From positions 1 to 64,000 of the forward strand of contig CAXSAX010000010.1 of NCBI GenBank assembly GCA_964235495.1: a DNA stretch of 64,000 nucleotides, written 5' to 3'. Within the stretch, counting starts at the first letter, position 1, and each line of letters starts with the position of its first letter. The notes under the pieces were generated by a model. The model was not told where the DNA came from. It did no database searches and saw only the letters and a list, made by a program, of their open reading frames with translations. Both the position numbers and the translations under genes were made by a program. Positions 17,963 through 27,468 of this stretch are shown here, in pieces. The stretch is from LMUY01 sp964235495 (GTDB lineage Bacteria > Pseudomonadota > Alphaproteobacteria > Acetobacterales > Acetobacteraceae).

Positions 17963-19540
17963 ATGATCACACGCCGCGCGATGCTCGGCTCGGCCGCCGC
18001 CAGCCCGCTGCTCTGGAACGCGGCCCGGTCGGCCCAACCGGACGAGGCGGTGATGGCGATGCAAATCGGCGACGCCACGAGCCTCGACCCGGGCGAGACC
18101 TTCGAGGCGTCCGGCATCGAGATCGGCGCGAACTGCTACGAGCGGCTGCTCGACCCCGACCCGGCGGACCCGGGCGCCGTGGTGGCCAGGCTCGCCAGCC
18201 ATTGGGAGGTGGCGGGCGACGGGCTGACCTACACCTTCTTCCTGCGCGGCAGCCACAGCTTCGAGTCCGGCGCCCTCGTGACGGCGGAGGACGCGGCGTG
18301 GTCCCTGCAGCGCGCCGTCACCCTGGGCAAGGCGCCCGCCTTTATCCTGGCCCAGCTTGGCTTCACCCAGGAGAACGCCGGCGCCCGCATCAAGGCGATC
18401 GACGGCCAAACCCTGGTGCTGCAAGTGGCGGAGGCATGGGCGCCGCCCTTCGTGCTGTCCTGCCTGTCGGCCAACGTGGCCGGGGTCATCGAGAAAGCGG
18501 CGGCGCTGGGCCACGCGGCGGAGGGTGACCTGGGCAATGCCTGGCTGCGGGGGGCAACCGCCGGGTCGGGAGCGTGGGCGGTGGAGTCCTGGACCCCGGG
18601 CGAGACCGTGGTGCTGGCCGCAGGCCCTGGCGCGGGGGCCAGGCTGAAGCGCCTGGTGATCCGCCACGTGGCCGACCCGGCGGCCCAGCTGCGGATGCTG
18701 CAGGCGGGCAGCGCCGACATCGCCCGCAACCTCGACGCCGCCCAGCTCAGCACCGTGCGGGACGCGCCGGGCTTCGTCGTGCAGTCCCAGGACCTCGCCG
18801 TGCTGAGCTACATCGCGCTGAACCAGGGGATGGCGGAACTGGCGCACCCGGCGGTGGCGCAAGCGGTGAAGTGGGCGATCGACTACGGCGCGATCGAGCG
18901 GCGCGTCACCCCCGGCACCTTCCTGACCCACCAGGCCCTGCTGCCGCGGGGCTTCCCCGGCGCCCTGGACGAGACGCCGTTCCACCAGGACCTGGACAAG
19001 GCGAAGGGGCTGATGCGGCAGGCCGGGCTGGAGGCCGGGTTCTCCGTCACGCTGGACCACCCGTCCGCCGCGCCCTTCGCCGAGTTGGCGCAGGCCGTGG
19101 CGACGGACTTGGCGGCCATCGGCATCACCGTGGCGCTCGCGCCGGCCGAGCTACGCGAGGTCGTCGGCAAGACCCGCGCCCGCCGGCACCAAATGGCGCT
19201 GCTGCGCTGGAGCAGCGACACGCTGGACCCGCAATGCAACGCGCAGGCGTTCTGCGAGAACCCGGACAATCGCGACGACTCGGCGCTGCGCACCCTCGCC
19301 TGGCGCTCCCGCTGGGTGGACGAGGCGCTGACCGGCCAGGCGGAGGCCGCCTGGCGCGAAACGGACGACGACCGGCGCACCGCCGCTTACCGGCGGTTGC
19401 AGCGGGAATTCCGCCAGCGCGCGCCGTTCGTGATCCTGCAGCAGCAGGTGAGCACGGCCGTGATGCGTCCCGGCGTGAGCGGCATCGCCCTCGGCGCCCT
19501 GCCGGACGGCACGCGCTACGCGGACCTGGCCAAGGCGTGA
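17963..19540 (+). CDS. Family 5 extracellular solute-binding protein (peptide/oligopeptide ABC type), Tat-exported
   Basis: A 525-residue DppA/OppA-type binding protein. The N-terminus MITRRAMLGSAAASPLLW is a twin-arginine signal. The mature protein shows the family opening SLDPGETFEASGIEIGANCYERLL, followed by LASHWEVAGDGLTYTFFLR and FTAEDA-like text (VTAEDAAWSLQRAV). AGAGGA lies six bases before ATG 17963. No permease or ATPase genes follow, so it is an orphan receptor serving a transporter encoded elsewhere. The ligand is unknown (peptides, opines and nickel complexes are all possible for the family). Confidence 0.9.
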   Translation: MITRRAMLGSAAASPLLWNAARSAQPDEAVMAMQIGDATSLDPGETFEASGIEIGANCYERLLDPDPADPGAVVARLASHWEVAGDGLTYTFFLRGSHSFESGALVTAEDAAWSLQRAVTLGKAPAFILAQLGFTQENAGARIKAIDGQTLVLQVAEAWAPPFVLSCLSANVAGVIEKAAALGHAAEGDLGNAWLRGATAGSGAWAVESWTPGETVVLAAGPGAGARLKRLVIRHVADPAAQLRMLQAGSADIARNLDAAQLSTVRDAPGFVVQSQDLAVLSYIALNQGMAELAHPAVAQAVKWAIDYGAIERRVTPGTFLTHQALLPRGFPGALDETPFHQDLDKAKGLMRQAGLEAGFSVTLDHPSAAPFAELAQAVATDLAAIGITVALAPAELREVVGKTRARRHQMALLRWSSDTLDPQCNAQAFCENPDNRDDSALRTLAWRSRWVDEALTGQAEAAWRETDDDRRTAAYRRLQREFRQRAPFVILQQQVSTAVMRPGVSGIALGALPDGTRYADLAKA

Positions 19541-19771
19541 GGCATCATCCGCTTACTCGTTAATTATGAGTGACTTGCAACCCACCCCGTTTGATTCGAG
19601 TGCAATGCGTCATGTTGTTGATGCGGAATGCTGCGTCCGTGCGCTAGACTTTCATCTTGCCGCTGGTGAAGGTGAACGGTGCGGTGGCGGAGACCGCCCT
19701 GCAAGACCGGAGATGGCCGGAACCGGACGCAATCGCTGCTGATGCGCGGCACGTAGCCTGGGAGATTCCAC
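19541..19771 (+). other. Leader/promoter region of the prkA operon
   Basis: 231 bases before prkA. It holds short potential hairpins (GGCGG-AGA-CCGCC near 19688-19700 and CCGG...CCGG near 19710) and a ribosome site GGGAGA just before ATG 19772. No convincing sigma-54 or EcfG promoter was found, although the E. coli homologue yeaGH is under RpoS and NtrC/RpoN control. Confidence 0.35.
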
Positions 19772-21712
19772 ATGCCAGATGACGTTTTCTCACTGCACGC
19801 CACCCTGCGCGACCGGACGCGCGAAGTGGAGATGAGCCTGTCGGCCTATCTCGACGCCTGCCGTGACGATCCTGACTGCTACGCCAGCCCCGCCGAGCGC
19901 ATGCTGCGCGCCATCGGCGAGCCCGAGATCATCGACACTTCGCGCGACCCGCGGCTGAGCCGGCTGTTCCTCAACCGCACCATCCGCGTCTATCCCGCCT
20001 TCTCCGAGTTCCACGGCATGGAGGACACGATCGAGCGGATCGTGGGCTTCTTCCGCCACGCCGCCCAGGGCCTGGAGGAGCGCAAGCAGGTGCTCTACCT
20101 GCTCGGCCCGGTCGGCGGCGGCAAGTCCTCGCTCGGCGAGCGGCTCAAGGCGCTGATGGAGCGCGAGCCGATCTACGTGCTCAAGGCCGGCGACCAGCTC
20201 AGCCCGGTGTTCGAGAGCCCGCTCGGCCTGTTCGACCCCGACACCATGGCGGACGCGCTCAAGGACAAGTACGGCATCCCGCGCCGGGTGCTCACCGGCA
20301 TCGCCAGCCCCTGGGCGCTGAAGCGGCTGGACGAGTGGGGCGGCGACATCGAGCGGTTCCGCGTGGTGAAGCTGTACCCGTCGCGCCGCAAGCAGGTCGC
20401 CGTCGCCAAGACCGAACCCGGCGACGACAACAACCAGGACATCTCCGCCCTAGTCGGCAAGGTCGATATCCGCAAGCTCGAGATGTACAGCCAGAACGAC
20501 CCGGACGCCTACGGCTTCTCCGGCGGGCTGAACCGCGCCAACCAGGGCCTGCTCGAGTTCGTCGAGATGTTCAAGGCGCCGATCAAGATGCTGCACCCGC
20601 TGCTGACCGCGACGCAGGAAGGCAACTACCTGGGCACCGAGAACATCGGCGCCATCCCGTTCCAGGGCATCCTGCTCGCCCACTCCAACGAGGCGGAGTG
20701 GCAGAGCTTCCGCAACAACCGCACCAACGAGGCCTTCCTAGACCGCGTGAGCGTGGTCAAGGTGCCGTACTGCCTGCGGGTGACGGAGGAAGGCCGCATC
20801 TACGAGAAGCTGATCAGCGGCTCCGCCCTGGTCGAGGCGCCCTGCGCGCCGCACACGTTGGAGATGCTGGCCCGCTTCGCGGTGCTGTCCCGCCTCAAGC
20901 CGCACGCCAACTCGCGGCCGTTCGCCAAGATGCGGGTGTACGACGGCGAGAATATCCGCGAGACGGACCCCAAGGTGAAGACGATGCAGGAGTATCGCGA
21001 CACCGCCGGGGTCGACGAGGGAATGGACGGCATCTCCACCCGCTTCGCCTACAAGGTGCTGTCCGCCACGTTCAACCACTCCTCCAACGAGGTCGCGGCC
21101 GACCCGGTGCACCTGATGTACGTGCTGGAGCAGGCGATCCGGCGCGAGCAGTTCCCCCCCGAGACGGAGCAGGGCTACCTTGCCACCATCAAGAGCGAGC
21201 TGGCCTCCCGCTACGCCGAGTTCATCGGCAACGAGATTCAGAAGGCGTACCTGGAAAGCTACGGCGACTACGGCCAGAACCTGTTCGACCGCTACCTGGA
21301 CTACGCCGACGCCTGGATCGAGGACCAGGACTTCAAGGACCCGGACACCGGCCAGATGCTGAACCGCGAGCTGCTGAACGCCGAGCTGACCAAGATCGAG
21401 AAGCCGGCCGGCATCGCCAACCCCAAGGATTTCCGCAACGAGGTGGTGAAGTTCGCCCTGCGCACCCGCGCCACCAACAGCGGCCGCAACCCGTCCTGGA
21501 CCAGCTACGAGAAAATCCGCGAGGTGATCGAGAAGCGGATGTTCAGCCAGGTGGAAGACCTGCTGCCGGTAATCAGCTTCGGCTCCAAGAAGGACAACGA
21601 CACGGAGAAGAAGCACGACGAGTTCGTCAACCGCATGGTCTCGCGCGGCTACACCGAGCGCCAGGTGCGCCGGCTGGTCGAGTGGTACATGCGCGTCAAG
21701 CAGTCGGCCTGA
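19772..21712 (+). CDS. prkA: PrkA family serine protein kinase
   Basis: A 646-residue homologue of PrkA/YeaG. An AAA+ module comes first, with Walker A GPVGGGKSSLGERLK near residue 113, followed by the PrkA C-terminal kinase-like domain. The conserved blocks HPLLTATQEGNY and LLAHSNEAEWQSFRNN are intact. Length is normal. Members control stress and stationary-phase physiology, and some also have protease activity. It is the first gene of the conserved trio prkA-yeaH-spoVR. Its TGA stop is followed in the same frame, six bases on, by the TTG start of yeaH. Confidence 0.95.
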   Translation: MPDDVFSLHATLRDRTREVEMSLSAYLDACRDDPDCYASPAERMLRAIGEPEIIDTSRDPRLSRLFLNRTIRVYPAFSEFHGMEDTIERIVGFFRHAAQGLEERKQVLYLLGPVGGGKSSLGERLKALMEREPIYVLKAGDQLSPVFESPLGLFDPDTMADALKDKYGIPRRVLTGIASPWALKRLDEWGGDIERFRVVKLYPSRRKQVAVAKTEPGDDNNQDISALVGKVDIRKLEMYSQNDPDAYGFSGGLNRANQGLLEFVEMFKAPIKMLHPLLTATQEGNYLGTENIGAIPFQGILLAHSNEAEWQSFRNNRTNEAFLDRVSVVKVPYCLRVTEEGRIYEKLISGSALVEAPCAPHTLEMLARFAVLSRLKPHANSRPFAKMRVYDGENIRETDPKVKTMQEYRDTAGVDEGMDGISTRFAYKVLSATFNHSSNEVAADPVHLMYVLEQAIRREQFPPETEQGYLATIKSELASRYAEFIGNEIQKAYLESYGDYGQNLFDRYLDYADAWIEDQDFKDPDTGQMLNRELLNAELTKIEKPAGIANPKDFRNEVVKFALRTRATNSGRNPSWTSYEKIREVIEKRMFSQVEDLLPVISFGSKKDNDTEKKHDEFVNRMVSRGYTERQVRRLVEWYMRVKQSA

Positions 21713-21718
21713 GCCGCG

Positions 21719-23005
21719 TTGGACATCCTGGACCGGCGGCCGAACCCGAGCGGCAAGAACCTGGAGAACCGCCAGCGCGTGCTGGTCCGCGCCCGCGCCG
21801 CCGTGGCGCGGGCCACCCGCTCCGCCATCGACAGCGGCACGTTGCGGGAGGTGGGGCGGGACCAGGCAGTGACCATCCCCGCCGACTCGCTGCACGAGCC
21901 GAGCTTCCACACCGTGTTCACCAGCGGCCAGCGCCAGGTGGTGCTGAGCGGCAACAAGGAGTTCTCCACCGGCGACCGGCTGGAGCGGCCGCGCGGCGGG
22001 GGTGGCGGCGGGGGCGGCGGCGACGGCCAGGGCGGCGACGGCCAGGGCGAGGACGGCTTCCGCTTCGTGCTGACCCGCAACGAGTTCCTGGACCTGTTCT
22101 TCGAGGATCTGGAGTTGCCCGACTTGGTGAAGAGCCAGATCGTCGCCACCGAAACCACGGCGCCGATGCGCGCCGGCATCAGCCTGGACGGCTCCCCCTC
22201 GCAGATCGACATGTCCCGCTCCATGCGCCAGTCCATGGCCCGGCGCATCGGCCTGCGCCGTCCCAAGACCGAGGAGGTCACGGCGCTGGAGGCCGAGATC
22301 GCCGCCTTGGAGCGCAGCGGCGACTCGGCGGACCGCCTGCCCGCGCTGCGCGCCGAACTGGAGTTCGCGCTGCGCCGCCTGGCCCGGGTGCCGTGGATGG
22401 ACCCGGTGGACATGCGCTACCGCCGCTTCACCCAGGCGCCCAAGCCCTCCGCCCGCGCCGTCATGTTCTGCCTGATGGACGTGTCCGGCTCCATGTCGGA
22501 GCCGATGAAGGACCTGGCCAAGCGCTTCTTCCTGCTGCTGCACGTCTTCCTGGAGCGGCGCTACAAGCGGGTCGAGCTGGTGTTCATCCGCCACACCGAA
22601 ACCGCCGAGGAGGTGGACGAGCAGACCTTCTTCACCGACCCACGCACCGGCGGCACCGTCGTCTCCACCGCGCTCGCCGAGTTCGCCCGCATCCAGCGCG
22701 AGCGCTACCCGCACGACAGCTGGAACATCTACGCCGCCCAAGCCTCCGACGGCGACAACTCGGGCGGCGACACCAGCCGCGCCGTGGCTATGCTGGAGAA
22801 CGACCTGCTGCCGCTGGTGCAGCACTTCGCCTACATCGAGGTGTCGCAATCCGGCGCGCGCATCCGCGGCGAGACCGATTTGTGGCGCGGCTACGCCCCG
22901 CTGTCCGGCCGGGAGCCGAAGCTGGCGATGCGCCGGGTCTCGGAGGCGAAGGACATCTTCCCGGTGTTCCGCGACCTGTTCGGGCGCAAGGCGGCGGCGG
23001 CATGA
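21719..23005 (+). CDS. yeaH: YeaH/YhbH family protein (DUF444)
   Basis: A 428-residue partner of PrkA. It begins MDILDRRPNPSGKNLENRQR, matching the family N-terminus (IDRR...NRQR), which forces a TTG start at 21719. A glycine-rich linker near residue 95 (RGGGGGGGGGD) and a C-terminal von Willebrand A-like region with the MIDAS motif FCLMDVSGSM are visible, as is WNIYAAQASDGDN. There is no good Shine-Dalgarno, so translation probably depends on re-initiation after prkA. Its end overlaps the spoVR start (ATGA). The biochemical role is unknown; it acts with PrkA in E. coli nitrogen-starvation and stationary-phase responses. Confidence 0.93.
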   Translation: MDILDRRPNPSGKNLENRQRVLVRARAAVARATRSAIDSGTLREVGRDQAVTIPADSLHEPSFHTVFTSGQRQVVLSGNKEFSTGDRLERPRGGGGGGGGGDGQGGDGQGEDGFRFVLTRNEFLDLFFEDLELPDLVKSQIVATETTAPMRAGISLDGSPSQIDMSRSMRQSMARRIGLRRPKTEEVTALEAEIAALERSGDSADRLPALRAELEFALRRLARVPWMDPVDMRYRRFTQAPKPSARAVMFCLMDVSGSMSEPMKDLAKRFFLLLHVFLERRYKRVELVFIRHTETAEEVDEQTFFTDPRTGGTVVSTALAEFARIQRERYPHDSWNIYAAQASDGDNSGGDTSRAVAMLENDLLPLVQHFAYIEVSQSGARIRGETDLWRGYAPLSGREPKLAMRRVSEAKDIFPVFRDLFGRKAAAA

Positions 23006-24519
23006 GCGAGCTGATCTACTCCGGCACCGACTGGAACTTCCCCATCCTGCGCCGCAGCTACGACGCCATCGAGCGCATCGCCTGCGAGGAATTGGGGCTG
23101 GACTGCTACCCCAACCGCATCGAGGTCATCACCTCCGAGCAGATGCTGGACGTGTACACCGCGCACGGCATGCCGCTGACCTACCGGCACTGGTCGTACG
23201 GCAAGCGCTTCCTGCAGCACGAGAGCAGCTATCGCCGGGGCTACAGCAACCTGGCTTACGAGGTGGTGATCAACTCCAGCCCGTGCATCAGCTACCTGAT
23301 GGAGGCCAACTCGGCCACCATGCAGGCGCTGGTGATCGCGCACGCGGCGTTCGGCCACAACCACTTCTTCCGCAACAACCACCTGTTCCGCCAGTGGACG
23401 GAGGCGTCGGCCATCCTCGACTACCTGGAGTTCGCCCGCAGCTACGTGTCCGGCTGCGAGGACCGCTACGGCGTGGCGGCGGTGGAGCGGGTGCTGGACG
23501 CCGCCCACACCCTGTCGCGCCACGGCGTGCACAAGCACGGCGGCGCCCGCCCGCTCAACCTCAAGACCGACCAGAAGCGCGAGCGCGAGCGGCGCGAGTA
23601 CGACGAGAAGGTGTTCGACGACCTGTGGCGCACCGTGCCGGTCGGCAAGGCCACCACGGAGGCCGACCCGGTGGGCGAGCGCCGCCGCAAGCTCGGGCTG
23701 CCCGAGGAGAACCTGCTCTACTTCATCGAGAAGACCTCGCCCAAGCTGCAGTTCTGGGAGCGCGAGATCATCCGCATCGTGCGGCTGATCGCGCAGTATT
23801 TCTACCCGCAGCCGCAGGCCAAGCTGATGAACGAGGGCTGCGCCACCTGGGTGCACCAGCGCATCATGCGCCGCCTGCACGAGACGGGGCAGATCGACGA
23901 CGCGGCGTTCCTGGAGGTGCTGCACTCCACCAGCAGCGTCATCATGCAGCCGGGCTTCGAGTACGGCCCCGGCTTCAACCCGTACGCGCTCGGCTACGCC
24001 ATGATGACCGACATCGAGCGCATGTGCACCGAGCCGACGGTGGAGGACCGCGCCTGGTTCCCCGACGTCGCCGGCAACGGCGACCCGCTCGGCACGCTGC
24101 GCCACGCCTGGGCCAACTTCCGCGACGAGAGCTTCGTGCTGCAGTTCCTCTCGCCTGCCGTGATGCGCCAGTTCCGCATGTTCCGCCTGCTGGACGACAC
24201 GTCCGACCCCACCCTGCTAGTCGATGCCATCCACGACGACGCCGGCTACCGCGCCATCCGCCGCACCCTCGCCCGCAGCTACGACCCGGCGGAGGGCGAC
24301 CCGGACGTGCAGGTGGTGGACGTGGACCTGGCCGGGGACCGCCGCCTGATGCTGCAGCACCGCACCCGCCCGGGCCAGTTGCTGGCCCAGCGCGATGCGG
24401 AGCTGACGCTGCGCTACGTGGCGGCCCTGTGGGGGTATGAGGTGAAGTTGCAGGAGGTGGATTCGGAGACGGAAGCGGTGCTGGCGACGCACTCGGCGGG
24501 GCCGCCGACCGGGCCCTGA
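23002..24519 (+). CDS. spoVR: SpoVR family protein
   Basis: A 505-residue homologue of SpoVR/YcgB. Conserved blocks include YEVVINSSPCISYLMEAN, VIAHAAFGHNHFFRNN, EKTSPKLQFWEREIIRIVR and NEGCATWVHQRIM. The His/Asn-rich HAAFGHNHFF suggests a metal-binding centre, but no enzyme activity is established for the family. ATG 23002 overlaps the yeaH stop by four bases. SpoVR is needed for spore cortex in Bacillus; in non-sporulating proteobacteria it accompanies PrkA and YeaH as a stress module, probably working on the cell envelope. Confidence 0.94.
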   Translation: MSELIYSGTDWNFPILRRSYDAIERIACEELGLDCYPNRIEVITSEQMLDVYTAHGMPLTYRHWSYGKRFLQHESSYRRGYSNLAYEVVINSSPCISYLMEANSATMQALVIAHAAFGHNHFFRNNHLFRQWTEASAILDYLEFARSYVSGCEDRYGVAAVERVLDAAHTLSRHGVHKHGGARPLNLKTDQKRERERREYDEKVFDDLWRTVPVGKATTEADPVGERRRKLGLPEENLLYFIEKTSPKLQFWEREIIRIVRLIAQYFYPQPQAKLMNEGCATWVHQRIMRRLHETGQIDDAAFLEVLHSTSSVIMQPGFEYGPGFNPYALGYAMMTDIERMCTEPTVEDRAWFPDVAGNGDPLGTLRHAWANFRDESFVLQFLSPAVMRQFRMFRLLDDTSDPTLLVDAIHDDAGYRAIRRTLARSYDPAEGDPDVQVVDVDLAGDRRLMLQHRTRPGQLLAQRDAELTLRYVAALWGYEVKLQEVDSETEAVLATHSAGPPTGP

Positions 24520-24612
24520 GAACTTGACAGTATCTCAGATCAACTGAAATCGAACGTGGCCAGAGTACAAACGTATATGGCAATCTTCAACGTGTCAGTT
24601 TGTGTCGGTTAA

Positions 24613-25137
24613 ATGATACAAAATACGACGATAACCATATCTGACATTTTGATCATAGTAGCTACTTTTACGGGCCCTATAGTCGCTGTGCAAACTCAAA
24701 AATGGATCGAGCGTTATAAAGAGGTGCGCAATCAGAAGCTAGCAATCTTTTCAACTCTGATGACTACCCGTCGCACTCGCGTTACCCCCGACCATGTGCG
24801 CGCGCTTAATACAATTGACCTAGTTTTTCAAAAAGATAAAACAGTAATTGACTGTTGGCGCAACTATCTTGATGCCCTCTCTTCTGTAAACTAAGTAACC
24901 GAAGAGAAATTTTTTGATTTACTCTATCAGATGAATATAAGCCTAGGGTTTTCCTTCGACAAGTCAATGCTGAGGCGTGTGGCTTATCTGCCTCAAAGCC
25001 ACGTTGATGCTGAGGCTACTCAAGCCGATGTTCAAAGAAATTTAGACCTAGTGCTCAAGGGTCAGCAAGAGATACAAAAGGGTATTCTTGAATATATACA
25101 AGGTGATAAGGTTCTAAAAGTAAATCTAAACACGTAA
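24613..25137 (+). pseudogene. Small DUF6680-like membrane-anchored protein, broken by an in-frame TAA
   Basis: One continuous reading frame of about 174 codons is interrupted only by TAA at 24892-24894. The first part (93 residues) starts with a membrane segment SDILIIVATFTGPIVAV followed by QTQKWIERYKEV. The second part continues in the same frame with VTEEKFFDLLYQMNISLGF and ends ILEYIQGDKVLKV. This layout matches small uncharacterised proteins I recall as DUF6680. The region is much more AT-rich than its surroundings, so it is likely a recent arrival. It could also be expressed as two pieces, or the TAA could be a sequencing error. Confidence 0.65.
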
Positions 25138-25384
25138 GTTTTTGTGTCTTGAAGCTGTTAACTTATTCCAAAGCTGCTGTGTGTAGAATTTTAACCGTTC
25201 ATTCTACCAGAACCAAGTGGCTGTCTGCTGTGAACACAAACTACAATCCTGATACCTGAGCTTGAGGTAGTCCGCCAACGGTGCAGATCAGGTCCGAGCC
25301 TGGCTGTAAAGTGCTGGAATTTCTTCTTACTTGTAACCCCGCCCCTCCAGCGCTAGGTCCAAAGCCGCAGAAAGGCGAAACACG

Positions 25385-26410
25385 ATGGGCTACAAGGTTG
25401 CAGTCGCCGGAGCCACCGGGGCGGTCGGGCGTGAAATCCTCAAGACGCTGGCGGAGCGGGACTTCCCCGTGTCGGACATCGCCGCCCTTGCCTCCGGCAA
25501 GTCGGTCGGCCAGGAGGTCTCGTTCGGCGACAAGCGCGTGCTCAAGGTGCAGGCGCTCGACCGGTTCGACTTCACCGGCTGGGACATCGGCTTGTTCAGC
25601 CCCGGGGCCGCCGTGTCCGCCATCCACGCGCCGCGCGCGGCGGAGGCCGGGTGCATCGTGATCGACAACACCAGCCAGTTCCGCATGGAGCCGGACGTGC
25701 CGCTGGTGGTGCCGGAGGTCAACCCGGAGGCGCTGGGCCGCATCCGCCGCGGCATCATCGCCAACCCGAACTGCTCCACCATCCAGCTCGTGGTGGCGCT
25801 GAAGCCGTTGCACGACAAGTTCCGCGTCCGCCGGGTGATCGTGGCCACCTACCAGTCCGTGTCCGGCGCCGGCAAGAACGGCATGGACGAGCTGTGGACG
25901 CAGAGCCGCGGCACCTTCGTCAACGATGCGCCGACCGCGCAGGAGTTCACCAAGCCGATCGCCTTCAACGTCATCCCCCACATCGACCGCTTCATGGATG
26001 ACGGCTCGACCAAGGAGGAGTGGAAGATGATGGTCGAGACCCGCAAGATTCTCGACCCGGACATCAAGCTGCACGCCACCTGCGTGCGGGTGCCGGTGTT
26101 CGTCGGCCATGCGGAGGCGGTGAACGTCGAGTTCGAGCTGCCCGCCACCCCGGCGGAGGCGCGCGCCGTGCTGCGCAACGCGCCCGGCATCATCGTCATG
26201 GACACCCGCGACGACGGCGGCTACGCGACCCCGATCGACTGCGCCGGGGATGACGACGTGTACATCAGCCGCATCCGGCGGGACCCGACGGTGCAGCACG
26301 GCCTGTCGTTCTGGTGCGTGTCGGACAATTTGCGCAAGGGCGCCGCGCTGAACGCGGTGCAGATCGCCGAGACGCTGGTGGCGCGGGGGCTGCTCGCCAA
26401 GGCCGCCTGA
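25385..26410 (+). CDS. asd: Aspartate-semialdehyde dehydrogenase
   Basis: A 341-residue NADP-dependent enzyme that reduces aspartyl phosphate to aspartate semialdehyde, the branch point to lysine/diaminopimelate, threonine and methionine. It has the NADP motif VAVAGATGAVGREIL and the catalytic cysteine in ANPNCSTIQ. The substrate arginine/histidine region is CVRVPVFVGHAEAV. It is followed by a hairpin terminator and then sdhCDAB, and preceded by about 250 AT-rich bases with no supported gene. ATG 25385 is preceded by AAAGGCG. Confidence 0.96.
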   Translation: MGYKVAVAGATGAVGREILKTLAERDFPVSDIAALASGKSVGQEVSFGDKRVLKVQALDRFDFTGWDIGLFSPGAAVSAIHAPRAAEAGCIVIDNTSQFRMEPDVPLVVPEVNPEALGRIRRGIIANPNCSTIQLVVALKPLHDKFRVRRVIVATYQSVSGAGKNGMDELWTQSRGTFVNDAPTAQEFTKPIAFNVIPHIDRFMDDGSTKEEWKMMVETRKILDPDIKLHATCVRVPVFVGHAEAVNVEFELPATPAEARAVLRNAPGIIVMDTRDDGGYATPIDCAGDDDVYISRIRRDPTVQHGLSFWCVSDNLRKGAALNAVQIAETLVARGLLAKAA

Positions 26411-26412
26411 GC

Positions 26413-26439
26413 CTGCCCTGGCGGCGCCCCGCCGGGCAG
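26413..26439 (+). terminator. Hairpin terminator after asd
   Basis: CTGCCC/GGGCAG arms enclose GGCGG/CCGCC with one bulged T, directly after the asd stop. There is no T run. It probably separates asd from the sdh operon. Confidence 0.55.
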
Positions 26440-26494
26440 CGCCGTTCACCGTGCAAGCCGCCTGATATCAATCTGCTACCATATTGCGCGCGCG

Positions 26495-26523
26495 TTGACC
26501 CTCCCCACCTCCAGCTATAGGAT
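26495..26523 (+). promoter_or_regulatory. Candidate housekeeping promoter of the sdh operon
   Basis: TTGACC (26495-26500), a 17-base spacer and TAGGAT (26518-26523) lie about 45 bases before sdhC. The -35 box matches the consensus at five of six positions and the -10 box at four of six. Confidence 0.45.
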
Positions 26524-26568
26524 TTGTGCATTGCCGCACGGAAATTAGCCGCTGTTTCGAGGTGACGG

Positions 26569-27003
26569 ATGAACGACGCGCGTGACGCCTTGCTGGTCGG
26601 CCGCCGCACGGATGGCAGCACGGTCAGCCGCCCGATGTCCCCGCATTTGCAGGTGTATCGACCGCAGCTCACCTCCGTGCTGTCCGCCCTGAACCGGATC
26701 ACCGGCGTCGGCAGCTCCATCGGCGTGCTGCTGATGGTGTGGTGGCTGGTGGCGTCCGCCGGGTCACCCGGCGCGTATGGCGCCATGCAGACGGTGATGG
26801 GTTCCTGGATCGGGCTGTTCCTGCTGTTCTGCTGGACGGCGGCGCTGATGTACCACTTCTTCGCCGGCCTGCGTCACCTGGCCTGGGACGCCGGCTACGG
26901 CTTCGACCTGCCGCAGGTCTATGCCAGCGGCTGGGCGACGGTGGCGGCGACGGGCCTCAGCACCGTGGCGATCTGGGTGGCCGTGCTCGTGGTGTGGCGC
27001 TGA
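26569..27003 (+). CDS. sdhC: Succinate dehydrogenase cytochrome b556 subunit
   Basis: A 144-residue membrane subunit that anchors the SdhAB dimer and binds heme b and ubiquinone. It starts with the family motif RPMSPHLQVYRPQLTSVLSA and SALNRITGVG, then has three transmembrane helices. The heme-ligand histidine lies in YHFFAGLRHLAWDAG. GAGGTGA precedes ATG 26569. The TGA stop overlaps the sdhD ATG (TGATG), so the membrane subunits are translationally coupled. Confidence 0.94.
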   Translation: MNDARDALLVGRRTDGSTVSRPMSPHLQVYRPQLTSVLSALNRITGVGSSIGVLLMVWWLVASAGSPGAYGAMQTVMGSWIGLFLLFCWTAALMYHFFAGLRHLAWDAGYGFDLPQVYASGWATVAATGLSTVAIWVAVLVVWR

Positions 27004-27443
27004 TGCTGGGCGCCAAGTCGTCCAGCGGCGCGCCCATCCAAGGCGTCGCCGGCCCGAAGGTGGAGGTGATGCGCTCCGAGCTGGGCCGCGCCCGCGGCTT
27101 GGGCGCGGCGGGCGGCTGGCTGCACCACTGGAAGGTGGAGCGCCTCACCGCCATCGCCCTCGTGCCGCTGACCCTCTGGTTCATCTACGCGGTGCTGCAC
27201 CTCCTGGGCGCTCCGCAGCAGGCCGTGCACCGTTTCGCGGCGAACCCGGTCAACACCGTTTTGCTGCTCGCGATGGTGGCGATGACGTTCCACCATACCC
27301 AACTAGGGCTGCAGGTCGTGATGGAAGACTACATCCACGATCCGAAGACCAAGCGGGTGTCCCTGTTGCTGAACCAGGGCGCCGCCCTGTTCCTGGGGCT
27401 GCTCTGCGCGGTCTCCATCCTACGGATGGCTTTCACGGCTTGA
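27003..27443 (+). CDS. sdhD: Succinate dehydrogenase membrane anchor subunit
   Basis: A 146-residue second membrane subunit with three hydrophobic helices (for example LTAIALVPLTLWFIYAVLHL). The heme-side motif FHHTQLGLQVVMEDYIHD is typical of alphaproteobacterial SdhD. The cytoplasmic N-terminus is about 50 residues long. It starts at ATG 27003, overlapping sdhC by one base; sdhA follows 25 bases later. Confidence 0.93.
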   Translation: MLGAKSSSGAPIQGVAGPKVEVMRSELGRARGLGAAGGWLHHWKVERLTAIALVPLTLWFIYAVLHLLGAPQQAVHRFAANPVNTVLLLAMVAMTFHHTQLGLQVVMEDYIHDPKTKRVSLLLNQGAALFLGLLCAVSILRMAFTA

Positions 27444-27468
27444 TCTCTCAACCGGACGCATTGATCCC

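Noticed and set aside
19541..19771. Possible riboswitch or sigma-54 promoter before prkA
   Set aside because: Only short GC-rich hairpins. The best -24-like GGCACG has GG instead of GC at -12 and would start transcription at the ATG. No known riboswitch core was recognised.
20738..22849. 703-codon minus-strand frame
   Set aside because: Antisense to prkA and yeaH, both clear family members.
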